Source: Delphinapterus leucas
Lineage: Eukaryota > Chordata > Mammalia > Artiodactyla > Monodontidae
Direction: 5' to 3'
Length of the DNA: 64,000 nucleotides
NCBI RefSeq assembly: GCF_002288925.2
Contig: NW_022098008.1
Span: 7,264,939 to 7,328,938 of the forward strand
Part shown: positions 43,845-55,860 of the stretch, piece after piece
How positions within the stretch are numbered: position 1 is the stretch's first letter
Layout: each line of letters starts with the position of its first letter
Translations under genes and position numbers: made by a program
The notes under the pieces: generated by a model
Database searches by the model: none
Told to the model about the DNA's origin: nothing
Seen by the model: only the letters and a program-made list of their open reading frames with translations

Positions 43845-44126
43845 TTTTTTTTTTTGGAAATTTATTTCTTTTGGCTGTGTTGGGTCTTAGTTGCTGCAGG
43901 CAAGCTTTCTCTACCTGCGGAGAGAGGGGGCTACTCTTCGTTGCGGTGTGCGAGCTTCTCATTGCCGTGGCTTCTCTTGTTGCAGAGCATGGGCTCTGGG
44001 CGCACAGGCTTCAGTAGTTGTGGCACATGGGCTCAGTAGTTGTGGCTCACGGGCTTAGCTGCTCCTCAGCATGTGGGATCTTCACGGACCAGGGCTCGAC
44101 CCCATGTCCCCTGCATTGGTAGGCGG
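43845..44126 (-). repeat. CHR-type SINE, long form, lacking its 5' head
   Basis: The minus-strand body and tail are those of the long form (like 3749-4109), but at 44126 the match stops at 'tccgcctaccaatgcagggg': the first ~45 bases with the A box are missing. TSD-like 'agaggtcagttctt' (43831-43844) and 'agaggtcaattctt' (44127-44140) flank it directly. This is therefore a truncated insertion, not later erosion. Confidence 0.92.
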
Positions 44127-44140
44127 AGAGGTCAATTCTT

Positions 44141-45889
44141 ATTTTAAAAGTTTGGTGTTTTTCATTGGTAAATCTGTGTTTTGTTATTTATTATTGCATT
44201 GATCTCTTAACCTCATTATTAATAACATATTTACAGTAAATAGAATTCTCTCTCTCTGTCTGTCTCTCCCTCCCACTTTCTCTTCTCCCTCTCTTTTTTT
44301 CTCTCCTTATTCTGACCTTCCAAATGCCTTCTCCACCCAGCTAATTCTAACACTGTGCTCTTGGACTTCAAATATTCCTGAGCTAGGGATAAGAGAAAAA
44401 GAATAAAATTTAATTTTTTTTCCCCAAGGAAAAAAGAAACAAGGTTCTGTGATAGGGCAGAGAAGAGAGCAAGTTAAATAATTTATCAAAGAAAAGAAAG
44501 CCCTGCCCATCAGCCTACAGAGAAGTTGTCAGCTCATTATCTCTGTGCTGACTGGTGGACACACTGCTATACCAAGGTTAAAACCAAAAGCGGTCACCTC
44601 ACATTGTCTTCAGGCAAAAGATTCCCAAAAGATAAAGCACGACTTTTTAATTTCTCCTGACGTTAAAAAATAAAGGTAAGAAAATGAGCCAATTTATTTA
44701 GGAATAATCAAAAGCAATGTTTCCTTTATTAATCTAAAATGTTTAATTACTTACCATACCATTTGACTATTATACATTAATCACGATTAATCTAATAACC
44801 TTGATATTCATAGTAAGAAAATCTTGTATAATATGCACAAAGTGAATCTAGTGAGTTGAGTTTAAGTTGGAATGATATTTAAAATTTATGAAAGAAGAAA
44901 ACTTAAGAAACATATAAAGATATGTGACAGATTTGCATAATTATATAATATTTTTATAAGTTACAGAATACGTAAGATGGGCCATGATTCATGATTTAAG
45001 AATGCATCACATCTATTTCCTAGACTGCATTTCTCTCATAGGGTCCTAGGAGTTTTGTTTTAAGACGAGGTGTGTCTACTTCATAAAGAAAGACCATGAG
45101 AACTGTGCATTTCATAGTCTACACAGACTTTGAGCCTGGCTTGAATACATTGGGTTCTCTTATCTGATTTCACCCTCAGCTTATGATTAACTTTGAAAAA
45201 TGTATATAAAGATACAATGTAAGTAAACACTGGGAAACATGCCACACCTCCACCCAACAACAATGCTTATATGTAGAATGTTAGAGGTTTCAGGCATTTT
45301 CGTATTATTTGCTAAGAGTTTTTAACTTTGGCATTCATAGTGAATAGATTGTTCAATATTTATTCCCTCCAAAAATCTATTTTTTTTCCTTTACAAATTT
45401 CTAATGGATACTTTTCAAAAAATGTTAATAGTTTTCCTTTTTTATTAAGTGAATGAATGCACATATGAATGTATTTTTAGTAGAGCCTATCAGACATCTT
45501 AACCTTGGAAGCCTCAGAGACGTCAAGTCAGACAACACATATTGAATAATTCCATGATGCAAAAGCAATTTCAGAAACTGTTTGTCCCAGGCTGAAGCAT
45601 TCCATACTGTGTTGCTCCTTGAGTTATTACATTTGCTCTTTATGTTTTTTTTTCTTCTTCTTCTTCTGCTGTCTGCTGACATTGCTCAATGCCAAGCATA
45701 TCTATTCACTGAGGAATCTTTTCAATGATGTATGGTATCTGCTCTGTTCTGGGAAGCTGCATGCCCAAACTGAAAGTACGGGAAGAAAGTAAATGAGATA
45801 TCTGAGAAGAGGCACATCGTGTAGTGCCAGAAGCTAAGTGCTCAAAGAAAAAAGAAAGAAAGAAAGAAAAGACTAGAATAGAAATGAGA
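44141..45889. other. No recognised feature; CT-rich patch
   Basis: AT-rich sequence with a C/T-rich patch at 44248-44312 and an (AAAG)n run at 45846-45870. Open frames 44307-44510, 45081-45263 and 45425-45682 (all minus) are not recognisable. Confidence 0.45.
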
Positions 45890-47200
45890 ACACACTGTCA
45901 ACTGGACACAGGAGCCAACTGAAATAACCAATAACCAAAGCTGGAACAATCTGGGCATCAAAATTAATAAATAAGTAATGGATTATAACCCAAAGTAGAA
46001 AATAAATATCCATGAGTGTATATTAATATAAATAAATGATTGAATAAGTAAATAAATGGGAGGAAAAGTTTCCTATGCAGAAAAATTCCAAATAAATTAT
46101 GTTTATACTCTGTCCTCCTTCAGGTGGAGTTTACTCCCCACTCCTTAGATGTGATCTTCACATAGTGACCTTCAAATTGTACAGCAGGGAAAGAGGAGAT
46201 AGAAGAATAACTTTACAGAAGAGAAATCTGACAAACGCCATCTCAGCCAGTTGAATAAGTTCACCAATGGCCATAAATCATGTTGAGATTATATACCCTT
46301 GATATTATGTGATGAGAATGGCACTTTGCCTCTGTGGTCTTTGTCCCAATAATCCATAACCCCCATCTAGCTACAAGAAAAATGTCAGATAAACCCAAAC
46401 TGTGGAATGTTCTACAAACTACCCGACCAATACTCCTCAAAACTGTCAAGGTCAACACAAAATACAGAAGTCCTGACAAACTGTCACAGCCAAGAGAAGG
46501 CTTACTAGATATGATGGCTAAATGTAATGTGGTATGCTAGATTAGGATCCTGGGACAGAAAAAAACATTAGATACAAACCAAGGGAAATCCAAAATAAAT
46601 TGGGACAACTGCATGAAATAACTTGAGTTAAGAATAATCTATTGGGCTTCCCTGGTGGCACAGTGGTTAAGAATCCGCCTGCCAATGCAGGGGACACGGG
46701 TTCAAGCCATAGTCCGGGAAGATCCCACATGCCATGGAGCAATTAAGCCTGTGCACCACAACTACTGAGCCTGCGTTCTAGAGCCCACGAGCCACAACTA
46801 CTGAGCCCACGTGCTGCAACTACTGAAGCCCGCGCGGCTAGAGCCCGTGCTCTGAAACAAAGAGAAGCCACTGCAGTGAGAAGCCCGCACACTGCAACAA
46901 AGAGTAGCCCTCGCTCGCAGCAACTAGAGAAAGCCCGCGCACAGCAATGAAGACCCAACGCAGCCAAAATTTTTAAAAAGTAAATAAAAATAAATGTATT
47001 TATTTAAAAAAGAATAATCTATTAACGTTTGTTCGTTAGCTGGGATAAATGTATCACACTAATATATGCAATGTTAGGAATATGCAAGTTGGGTTGGGGT
47101 ATACGGCAACCCTCTATACTATCTTTGCAAATTTTCTGTTAGTCTAAAGCTATCCTAAAATAGTTTACTATTTAAAAATAGCAACAGCTTATTTCATAAT
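45890..47200 (+). repeat. Old L1M/HAL1-type LINE 3' region, split by a SINE
   Basis: 'agtgaccttcaaattgtaca gcaggg', 'agaaatctgacaaacgccat', 'ggcactttgcctctgtggtc', 'actcctcaaaactgtcaagg tcaac', 'aatgtaatgtggtatgctag attaggatcctgggacag' and 'aaagctatcctaaaatag' follow the 3' region of an ancient L1-related LINE. A CHR SINE interrupts it at 46644-47009. The opposed open frames 46261-46479 and 46334-46540 lie within it and are not genes. Confidence 0.7.
46644..47009 (+). repeat. CHR-type SINE, long form, full length
   Basis: 'gggcttccctggtggcacag' head, B-box region, a body with several 'acaactactgagcc' units (46758-46830), 'gaagacccaacgcagcc' and an A-rich tail. Perfect 14-bp TSD 'aagaataatctatt' at 46630-46643 and 47010-47023. 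Confidence 0.96.
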
Positions 47201-47269
47201 ACTTGAGTGTGTTAAATCCCCCTATTATTTATGGGAGGTGTCATATAATCTGTCACTTTAAATCAGTGT

Positions 47270-47465
47270 TTCCCAAACTCTAATCTGCGTAAGAATCACT
47301 AAAGTCTTTGTTACAATCTTATAAATAGTTCAGAACTGCTGTATGTTGGCTTTCCCTGTAAAACTACCTATTCCCGCACCCCTCACTGAGAGACTTTAAT
47401 TTATTTGCTCTGGTGTGTGCCTGGGCAGCAGGATTTTTAACCACTCCCCAGTGGTTTTGACGTAG
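47270..47465. repeat. MER5A-like hAT element remnant
   Basis: 'tcagtgtttcccaaactcta atctgcgtaagaatcacta' at the left and 'ggatttttaaccactcccca gtggttttga' at the right fit the ends of MER5A-type elements. The middle is diverged. Confidence 0.6.
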
Positions 47466-47689
47466 TGACAACAGGGTGAAGCCCTGTCTTCTTCTCATAT
47501 TACAGATGATAGCAGTGTTTTTCCCCCTCAGGATGTGAATAGCTGACCAGGTTTTTACACATGAACCTTCCTGGTTTCTACTCCACAAGTTAGAATGATG
47601 ATCTCAAGGTTTAGGTCAAGAAATTCCAATTTAGCAGCAAATTGCTCTTATCCCTGTGTGACCTTCAGTTGGCTGATAGTGTAGAGTCT

Positions 47690-47835
47690 TAAGGAAGGAG
47701 AGAAGCGTGGGGGGAGAGAATGATTTAGGGAGGGAGGAAAGAGGAGGGGGGGCAGAGGGGAGCCAAAAGCAATGGAAAATAAGTTTTAAAGACTGAGAAG
47801 AGAATAAGAAGACAGAGGAAGAAGCCAAAGTAAAG
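47690..47835. repeat. Purine-rich (GA) tract
   Basis: Plus strand is mostly A/G, with 'gggagggaggaaagaggagg' at its core. The minus-strand Ser/Pro/Leu-rich frame 47631-47828 is a by-product. Confidence 0.8.
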
Positions 47836-47844
47836 AAAATAGGA

Positions 47845-48030
47845 ACTAAAATTTATTGGGTTTATGATTATCCATCTTCCATATATTATGTTCAATATAT
47901 TGTCTTGTTAAAGTCTCATAAGAACACATTTTTGGTGGTATTATTGTTCCTATTTTACACATGAGGAAAAGACTCAGTGAGGGTTAATAACTTGCCTTGA
48001 GAGAGTCTGTGGAGCTGGGAGTCTAGCAAG
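47845..48030 (-). repeat. MIR-like ancient SINE
   Basis: 'attattgttcctattttaca catgaggaaaagactcagtg' and 'gttaataacttgccttgaga gagtc' are the complement of the MIR core. Confidence 0.75.
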
Positions 48031-49250
48031 CACCGAGGAGGGGTGGGAGAGAGGGGTGTGAAGTAGGTGTTGCCTGCTGCGTGGGAGAGGACAGAGGGAG
48101 TTGATGATGCAGCTGGAAGATTTATATCATCGAAGCAATAAAGTCAGGCAAACCCACAGCAATTCTTGTGTCTGAGTCAGTGCTTCTATGGAGAAGTGCT
48201 CTTGTAAAGTCAATACACCCATGAAATAGCTTAATATTAGAATAACTGCATGGATCGATGTAACGAGTGCTTGTCTTGACCTTTCATTGGCATTTTCCTT
48301 AAGTTGTTAAGTATTTCCTTTTTGAAATAATGTTTTGTTTAATATAATCATAAAGAATATGTGCACTCACCATGTATTATCTAGCTGTGGATGCTTCCTC
48401 TCTTTTCCAGGGGGGTTTCTTCTAGCGCACCTGTAAAGAATTACCTGAGTCAGGGGGACTTGTATCAGAAGAGGTAATAACCCCGTGTGGGCTCTTCCGC
48501 GCGGGGCACTGCACCAGCTGGGATGAGTACATGGTAGGAGTAAGTATACATGAACATGAGTGTTTCAGGTCCCAGGATCGAATTCTGAGAAGTGATTGGG
48601 AAAAGCTGTTGCAGCAATGGCCACAATATGGAATGAGAATATTTAATGATGCTGTAGAATATGTAGACACTAATGGCAAATGAGAAACATCAGGAAAAAT
48701 ACCTCTTCCTATTTGGAAACATTATCGTAGTGATACGTGCTTTGCTTAGGGAGAGAACTATAGTACTATTTAGCTCAGGAAACATGAAGAGAAATGTGTT
48801 CTAAGAAGAATTAGGAAGCATCCCTTGATAATGATGAAGAGCTCAGCATACGCCAAATGGAGGAACTCGTTCATCAATGGGTACCACTTGTATTGCTATA
48901 TTCAAATGAAATGAGGGTCTTGGCTGCAGACAGTGAAAAGGAAACTAATGGGGCCAGCTGTATAAATGACTTCAGAGGGAGATTCCATCTCAAGCTACCT
49001 GAAAGACAACAGAAGAGAAAGCAAAATCCTGTGGTGGGTGTTAAGGTTTCATTCACAAAATTCTCTGATGTTGCTAACTGTTTATATGGAAAGAAATTAG
49101 TCTACAAATGACTGAAAAAAAACCAGCACATCAGGGGGTTAAGGAGAAAGGCACGATAAAAGAAATGAAAATAGAACTTCATAAAGATAAGAAATTTACA
49201 TTTGTGGAGATATTTTCAGAAGAGAACACATGCTGGAGTAATTCCCTTTT
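48031..49250. other. No recognised feature
   Basis: Contains a GC-richer spot at 48480-48510 ('ccccgtgtgggctcttccgc'). Open frames 48422-48679 (minus), 48857-49111 (plus) and 49108-49434 (plus) show no domain I recognise; the last one runs into L1. Confidence 0.4.
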
Positions 49251-49500
49251 TTTTTTTTTTCACTTTTTGTTATTGTTTCCTATGAGTTGCAAACCAGGCA
49301 TGTTTTGGGTTCACTCCTTTGTATATATTAAAATATGGTATATATATGCAATGAAATGTTATTCAGCCTTTAAAAAAGGAAATTCCACCATATACAACAA
49401 CATGGATAAAGCTGGAGGACATTATGCTCAGTGAAATAAGCCAGACACAGAAAGACAAACACTGTATGATTTCACTTACATGAGGTACCTACAGCAGTGT
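49251..49500 (+). repeat. Old L1 ORF2 C-terminal fragment
   Basis: 'aaaatatggtatatatatgc aatgaaatgttattcagcct', 'ggacattatgctcagtgaaa taagccagacacagaaagac' and 'gtatgatttcacttacatga ggtacc' are L1 sense sequence. The frame encodes 'KIWYIYAMKCYSAF', a decayed form of the ORF2 C-terminal motif. Confidence 0.8.
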
Positions 49501-49802
49501 GACCCTGATCTTGAATTAAAGTTGTTGAACTGTATGACAAATATATGACAGCCATGTATGTACAGAGCTGTGAATTGTTCATTCATTAACAGCATGAAAA
49601 CAATAAGATAATTCCCTACTGCTGACCTAGTGCCCTGGCAGGTAGACAGGGAGTGTAACTCTGGGTTCCCCACTTGGAGGTCTGGTACCATGAGGATGTG
49701 CGTGCCCTCTGGTAGGCTACTCCACGGCAGCATGCCCTGTGTCCACTGACAGACGAGCCCTGGGGATGTCTTCCCAACCTCAGACCTCAGATGATGCAGA
49801 CT

Positions 49803-49803
49803 C

Positions 49804-49844
<41 letters not shown>

Positions 49845-49848
49845 TGAG
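49803..49848. repeat. (GT)n(GA)n compound microsatellite
   Basis: About 13 GT units pass directly into about 8 GA units. A likely length-variable locus. Confidence 0.97.
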
Positions 49849-50136
49849 TCTAATTATCAGCCAATATCTAATTGATTTTGTCTAATTATCAGCCTCCTTT
49901 CAGTTTCAGCCCCACTTCATCCTTAGGAAACCCAAGGTTTCCTGGGTCCTGACATAAGACAGCATTAACTGAGTCACTGTGATAACTTGCTTAATATGGT
50001 CAACAATTTGTGGAAATAACAGAACCAGTACCACTCATCTACTAACCTGAAGTGCTAACGTTACCAGAGATGTGCCGTGGCTTGTCCATCTCCCTAGATG
50101 TTGTATAAAAATATTTGAGAAAATAATGTGTAAAAG
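49849..50136. other. No recognised feature
   Basis: Short unique-looking stretch. 'tctaattatcagcc' occurs twice (about 49850-49863 and 49880-49893). Confidence 0.4.
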
Positions 50137-50145
50137 TCATTCTGG

Positions 50146-50360
50146 TGGGCTTCCCTGGTGGCACAGTGGTTGAGAGTCCGCCTGCCGATGCAGGGGACAC
50201 GGGTTCGTGCCCTGGTCCGGGAAGATCCCACATGCCGCGGAGCGGCTGGGCCTGTGGGCCATGGCCACTGAGCCTGCACGTCCGGAGCCTGTGCTCCGCA
50301 ACGGGAGAGGCCAAAACAGTGAGAGGCCCGTGTATAAAAAAAAAAAAAAAAAAAAAAAAA
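50146..50360 (+). repeat. CHR-type SINE, short form, long pure A tail
   Basis: 'tgggcttccctggtggcaca' head, B box 'gggttcgtgccc', 'gagaggcccgtgtat' then about 25 uninterrupted A. Perfect TSD 'tcattctgg' at 50137-50145 and 50361-50369. The long, clean tail makes this a candidate for one of the most recent insertions in the window. Confidence 0.96.
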
Positions 50361-50654
50361 TCATTCTGGCATTATTAAATGCCAGAAGCTATTTAATATT
50401 AGAGACTGGTGAGGTTAGATCTTGACCATATAGTTCAAAATGCTGATTTAGACTGAAAGGCATCCAGGCCAATATAATTAAATTCAATTTATTAAAGTAG
50501 GAATCTTTATTATAAATATTCATATTTAACATATTCCATAGAATTTTTAACTTAAATTAGGTAATATTCAACCATAAATCATTTTAGAGGTCAACCTTTT
50601 CTTTTTGTATTTTGAACTGGAATGGAGGGAGTGACCCTGGGAGGTGACTGTTTT

Positions 50655-51888
50655 GTATAATGCATAGCTTTGTTGAGGTATAATTGATATACAAGAAACT
50701 GCACATATTTAAAATATACAAGTCAGTTAACCCCAATATATACACCTGCAAAACCAACCACAATCAAAGCAATAACATATTCATCACCTCCAAATTTCCT
50801 CCTGTTCCTTTGTGTTTGTTTTTTGTTGTTTGTTTTATTTTTCGTTGTGGTAAGAACATTTAACATGAGATCTACTCTCAAAATTTTAAGGGCACAATAC
50901 GGTATTGTTGACTACAGGCACAATGTTGCACATCAGATCTCTACTCTTTATTCATCTTACACAATAGAAATGTTATACCCATGAATAGCAACTCCCCATT
51001 TCCCCCTACCCCCAACCCCTGGCAACCACCATTCTACTCTCTGCTCCTATAAGTTTCACTTCTGTAGGTACCTTATGTAAGTGAAATCATACAGTATTTG
51101 TCTTTCTGTGTCTGGCTTACTTCACTGAGCATAATGTCCTCCAGTTTTATCCATGTTGTGGTATATGGTGGGATTTCCTTTTTTAAAGGCTGAATAACAT
51201 TTCATGGTATGTATGTACCATATTTTCTTTATCCATTAATCCATAAATAAACATTTAGGTTGATATCTTGGATATGACACCAAAGACAAGGGCAAAAAAA
51301 ACAAAAATAGACAAGTGGGACTACACTAAACTAAAAAGCTTCTGCACAGCAAAGGAAACAACAGAATAAAAAGACATCCTACAGAATGGGAGAAAATATT
51401 TGCAAAACATGTATCTGCTAATAAGCTAATATCCAAAATATATAAGAAACTCCTACAACTCAATACCAAAAAACCACCAAGTAATCCAATCAAAATGGGC
51501 AAAGAATTTGAATAGACATTTCTCCAAGGAAGACATACAAATGGCCAACAGGTATATGAAAAGGTACTCACTATCACTAATCATCAGGGAAATGCAAATC
51601 AAAACTACAATGAGATAGCACTTCACATCTGTCAGAATGGCTATTATAGAAAAAAGAAAATACTGGTGGAGATGTGGAGAAATTGTGCATTGTTGGTGTG
51701 AATGTATTGATAAAATGGTGCAGCCACTATGGAAAACAGTATAGAGGTCTCTCAAGAAATTGAAAATAGAACAACCATATGATCCAGCAATCCCACTTTT
51801 AGGTACATATCTAGAATAATTGAAATCGGGATTGAAAAGATCTCTGAACTCCCATGTCAATTGCAGCACTGCTCACAATAGTCAAGAC
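50655..51888 (-). repeat. Long old-type L1 with 5' inversion
   Basis: 50655-51274 is the complement of L1 3'UTR and the end of ORF2 ('tttgttgaggtataattgat', 'tagcaactccccatttcccc', 'gtaagtgaaatcatacagta'). 51276-51888 is sense ORF2 ('acaaaaatagacaagtggga ctaca', 'aatccaatcaaaatgggcaa ag', 'gcagcactgctcacaatagt caagac'). The inverted piece ends at 'tcaagac', and the complement of the first piece begins '(c)aagatatcaacctaaatg', so the two are contiguous in L1 with a few shared bases. This is twin priming without loss. Confidence 0.92.
51453..51869 (-). other. Antisense open frame over L1, not a gene
   Basis: A 138-codon frame opposite to the L1 sense strand. It contains the antisense translation that recurs over other L1 copies ('GSSIF', 'FHSGCT'), and no domain. 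Listed only because it is among the longest frames in the window. Confidence 0.85.
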
Positions 51889-54800
51889 TCTGGGAGATCT
51901 TGCTGCCGCATTAACTTAACACATCCAAACATGAACTCACAAGTTCTTGAGCAGACCAGTTCCCAGACTAGCCATCTGTTGACCATCAATTTTTTACCTG
52001 AACATCTCTCAGGTTCTTTCTCTCTCTCCACCCATTCTCCTGGCTATCCATTTGGGACCCTGTTGGAAGAGGTGTGGACACAACCCAGTAGAAAGCAGCC
52101 CCCATCAGAGCTAGTCAGCAGTCAACTGGGGGAAATGATGGTCAGGATTCCTGGGGTTGCAAAAAAGCTTGCTAGAGGGTGACCACCGTCGTGGGTACCC
52201 CAGGCATACCTTTGGTAGCCTTGAAGCAAGCAAGTAGGAAGCCCACTGGTATAAATATTTTTAAAGTCCTTTCTCATGCAGTGTCCCTCCAGCTTCCCAC
52301 CTCCTGACATAGTTTAACATCTTCTTAGTTGGAAAAGGAGAACTACTTAATGTTGCTTGTTATTTTATCATGGAGCAAGATGAGGGTGTATTTGGAGACG
52401 AGGGGCAATAAATTGATAAGTGACCCAGCTGCTTTCCTGGCATTGTCTTTGGTGTGTTTTATTGGCTCATACATTTTTATTTTGTGTTTTCTGTCTTCCA
52501 GAGTACTTAAATCTGACCAATGGAGGCCCATCTCAGCACTAGAAGACTGAGGACTGGTTCACACAAAAGGCATTCACAACATGGCAAATGAATTGATAAT
52601 TCAGTAAAGAAAGTAGGACGTGGTGTGCATCTGTGGATGAGAAGAGCTTAGTCATCGTGATTCATTTGTTCAACAATACTGGCGTGTTTAGAAGTGTCAC
52701 TGTCAGAGAAAAATGTGAGCACCTTAGTTTGTATAAAAGCAATCATTCATTTTAATAACAAGGATATAAACATATAAAATCAACATATTTACACATAAGA
52801 ACTTGGTTATAATCACAATCAATAAATTTTTGTATTGTACTGGGGAGCTCATTACCAAATGGTAAATCAATCTCAATCTCTCTCTCTCTCTCTCAGAATA
52901 TTTTCATAATATGAATAATGTCATAAAGTATTTTTCACAAATTCAAAATTGTAACACTCTACTTTCATAAAACTAGATGATCATGAAACTGGTTATGCCA
53001 AATATATTGAAAATCACCTCTCTGCCCACTTGTGATTGTGGCTGAACCTGGATCATTCTTCACTGATAATGCCAGGCCATTATCTTCATAAAGTTACTGT
53101 CTCCTGCCTAGGAAGGACAGAATGAGAGATGGCTTTAACCTAACCTGACAATCAATGCCAAAGTGTGGAGACAAGCCCACCACATAAGCCAGCAAACCCA
53201 AACTCTTATTCAAAGAAGAGCCTGGATTCGAATCCGCTGAAAATATCCTGAAGGATGTTAAGAGTTGCCATAATCTATGTAATGAATTGGGCTTTTACAC
53301 TCCTCCCAAGAAAGGCTTCCTCCTAACTGGCATTCAAGGAGTTTTTTGAGACATGTACTGTTTCACTGTGAAATAAATAATGACAAAAATATAAGTGTGG
53401 GGAGATGTAAGGAAGGGGATCTAGAGAGTTGGGGGAGGGTGTCAGTCTTATTGGAATTAGGACCAGGACAGCCACTTATTTGGCCATTCGGCGGTTTAAT
53501 TTGTGCTACGGTTATTTGGGAAAAATGGAAAAATCTTTACTCCAAGAATTGTATTTCTTTTTAAATATGACTAAGTCTTGATGACAAAAAAATTAAGTTA
53601 AATGAATTATTTTGTTTAAAATAGGTAAAATAAGTTACAATATTTTCTTCCAAGAATGATCTAAAATAACTGTTTATATATTCAGCTTCAGTAAAATGCC
53701 ACCAGACCTCATATAAATATAGGATATCCAGCACTTAATGATGCATGAAAGATTAGGAATGATTACAGACCTTCCTATTAGTTTTATTCACATCGTAGAA
53801 GCTCATTAAATGCTGAATAATTGACAGAACCTGTAGACTGAGACACTGGACTGGAAATCAAATTCCACAGGTAATTTTTTTTTCCCCTGGATGATTCCTC
53901 CACATTGCAATTCCTGAGTTCTGAGGAAGCTCTCAAAAGAGATGTCAGTGTCTTTTGGAGGATTATTTACCTTTCCAATATAGTGTGAGTTAAAAGGCCC
54001 TCAAAGAAAAATGGCATAAAATAACCTGGGCCCCAGGGGACTCCATAGGAGGATGCGACTGGAGTGAGTTACTTGAAGAATGTAAGGCAAATACCACCCT
54101 GTCAATAAAGACAAGCTCTTTCAGAAGATGAGTTGTGGGAGAATGAATCATAAATAGGTTTTCAGGTGTCAATCAGGAAATAAGCCATTACTTTTTCCCA
54201 AGTGAAGCAGTTGGGGACAACAGAGCAGAATATTGCATATCTGGAAGCTGCCATGAGCTCTGGGTACCATGACAACCAGGACAGCATTGGGAGTAAAAAT
54301 CATTCCCAAAGTAAATGGATCACAACAGGTTTCCCTTCTGAACTCAGAATACAGAGGCTAAGAGGTATAAATGGATCATTTATTTCACTAACTTCATGCA
54401 TGACATTCTGAGAATGTCCAGAGTTCTGGAGACCATCAGGCAGGCCCAGGGCCATGGGTGGGTGATGGAGAGCTAATTCAAGCAGTCTCTCTTCCCTCCC
54501 TTGCTGTGTGAAACCTAGCAGCATCTCATTTTCACCCTGTACAGAACAGCATGGCTCAGAATCTTTACCAACTGCCACTGGGAAGCAGACAATAAGGGAA
54601 TGAAGTGGAGATATTTTGAAATCAAACAACTTCAGATAACTTATATTTTGCATAGAATGTGAGTTATTTGCTATTATAGAATGATAATTTTGAAATTCTA
54701 AAGACTGTCATCACCCATTCATCCTGGGATCTTAGTAACAAGAAGAGCTGGGTGGCAGGACACTGGGCGATCCCCTTGAATTAGTTCTTTGATTCTTATT

Positions 54801-55069
54801 TTTGAGTGGCATTTCTTTTAAGATAATAAAAACAAAAAGCTCAGATCTGGGCTTATGGAAATACGAGTGGGCCAGAATCAGAATGTACCACATGAGACAT
54901 ATTGATTGAAAATTTAATGTGCTATTTGCAATCTTCCTTCTATCACAGTTTTCTCTGCATTGAAGTGGCAATCTGTCTGTTAAAGGCTAAATGAATTAGT
55001 TTTTGGTATAGTCAGGATCACTCCACAGCCTATTTAAAAAAATACTTTTGAACTCCCTTACTCCAGACT
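51889..55069. other. No recognised feature
   Basis: About 3.2 kb of unique-looking sequence. A (TC)n run sits at 52873-52896. The frames 51820-52182, 53346-53564 and 54300-54653 have no recognisable domain. A 12-bp palindrome 'ggattcgaatcc' lies at about 53224-53235. Confidence 0.4.
52873..52896. repeat. (TC)n microsatellite
   Basis: A short run of about ten TC units with one 'aa' interruption at the left. Confidence 0.9.
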
Positions 55070-55860
55070 CTCTCAAGTTATGGCTACAATTCTGTACCCA
55101 GTTCTGATGTGTGGGATTTTCCCACACACCAAGCAATTCTTCTCACCAGCTGGATAGCCTAGGATTCAACTCAGTTCTGATGCTATCTACCTGAAGACAG
55201 CATCACATTCCACAGGTTAAAGGTTCAGTCCTACAAGACTGGTGACGTGGTGTCCACATCAGACACCAATCAAAAGGCCAGGTTGTTATCTGGGCTTCTG
55301 ACCAATTTGCTATGGTTTGGAGGTTCCCACAACTGCATCCTTGGTTCAGTTAACGTGCTAGAGCAACTCACAGAACTCGGAGAAATATTTTACTTACTAG
55401 ACTATCAGTTTATTATAAAAGGATATACCTCAGGAACAGGCAGATGGAAGAGACACATAGGGCAATGTATGGGGGAAAAGTGCGAAGCTTCCATGCTCTC
55501 TCCAAGTGTACCATTCTATCAGAATATCCACATGTTCACCAACCTGGAAGTTGTCTGAACCCCATCCTTTTGTGTTTTTATGGAGGCATCTTCACATAGG
55601 CATGGTTGATTAAATCTCCAACCTCTTTTCTCTCCCTGGAGGTCAAAGGGGTGGGGCTGAAAGTTCCAACCCTCCAATCTCAAGGTTGGTTCCCCTGGTA
55701 ACCAGCCCCATCCTTAGGTGCTTGTCAAAATTCACCTCATCGACATAAACTCAAGTGTGGTTGAAAGGTATTTGTTATAATTATAAATTCCAAGGGTTTA
55801 GGAGCTCTGTGCCAGGAATGGGGACCAAGACAAAATACATATTCCTAATTATAAATCACA
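55070..55860 (-). repeat. ERVL-like LTR, antisense
   Basis: 'agagcaactcacagaactcg', 'cagtttattataaaaggata', 'gcagatggaagagacacata gggcaa', 'gggtggggctgaaagttcca accctcc' and 'ggagctctgtgccaggaatg ggg' belong to one dispersed mammalian LTR in this order. On the minus strand the start would be 'tgtgatttataattagg' at 55860. I am sure of the repeat class but not of the family name; the left end is approximate. The 103-codon frame 55247-55558 lies within it. Confidence 0.65.

Noticed and set aside
51453..51869. 138-codon minus-strand frame
   Set aside because: Antisense to L1 ORF2; the same kind of frame appears over other L1 copies.
52485..52520. Splice-acceptor-like 'ttttctgtcttccag' followed by a short open stretch
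   Set aside because: No matching donor, no recognisable peptide; such motifs are common by chance in T-rich DNA.
53215..53240. Palindrome 'ggattcgaatcc' resembling a tRNA T-loop/B box
   Set aside because: No A box, no cloverleaf arms and no terminator in register; not a tRNA gene.
55247..55558. 103-codon frame
   Set aside because: Lies wholly in an ERVL-like LTR; LTRs of this type are noncoding.
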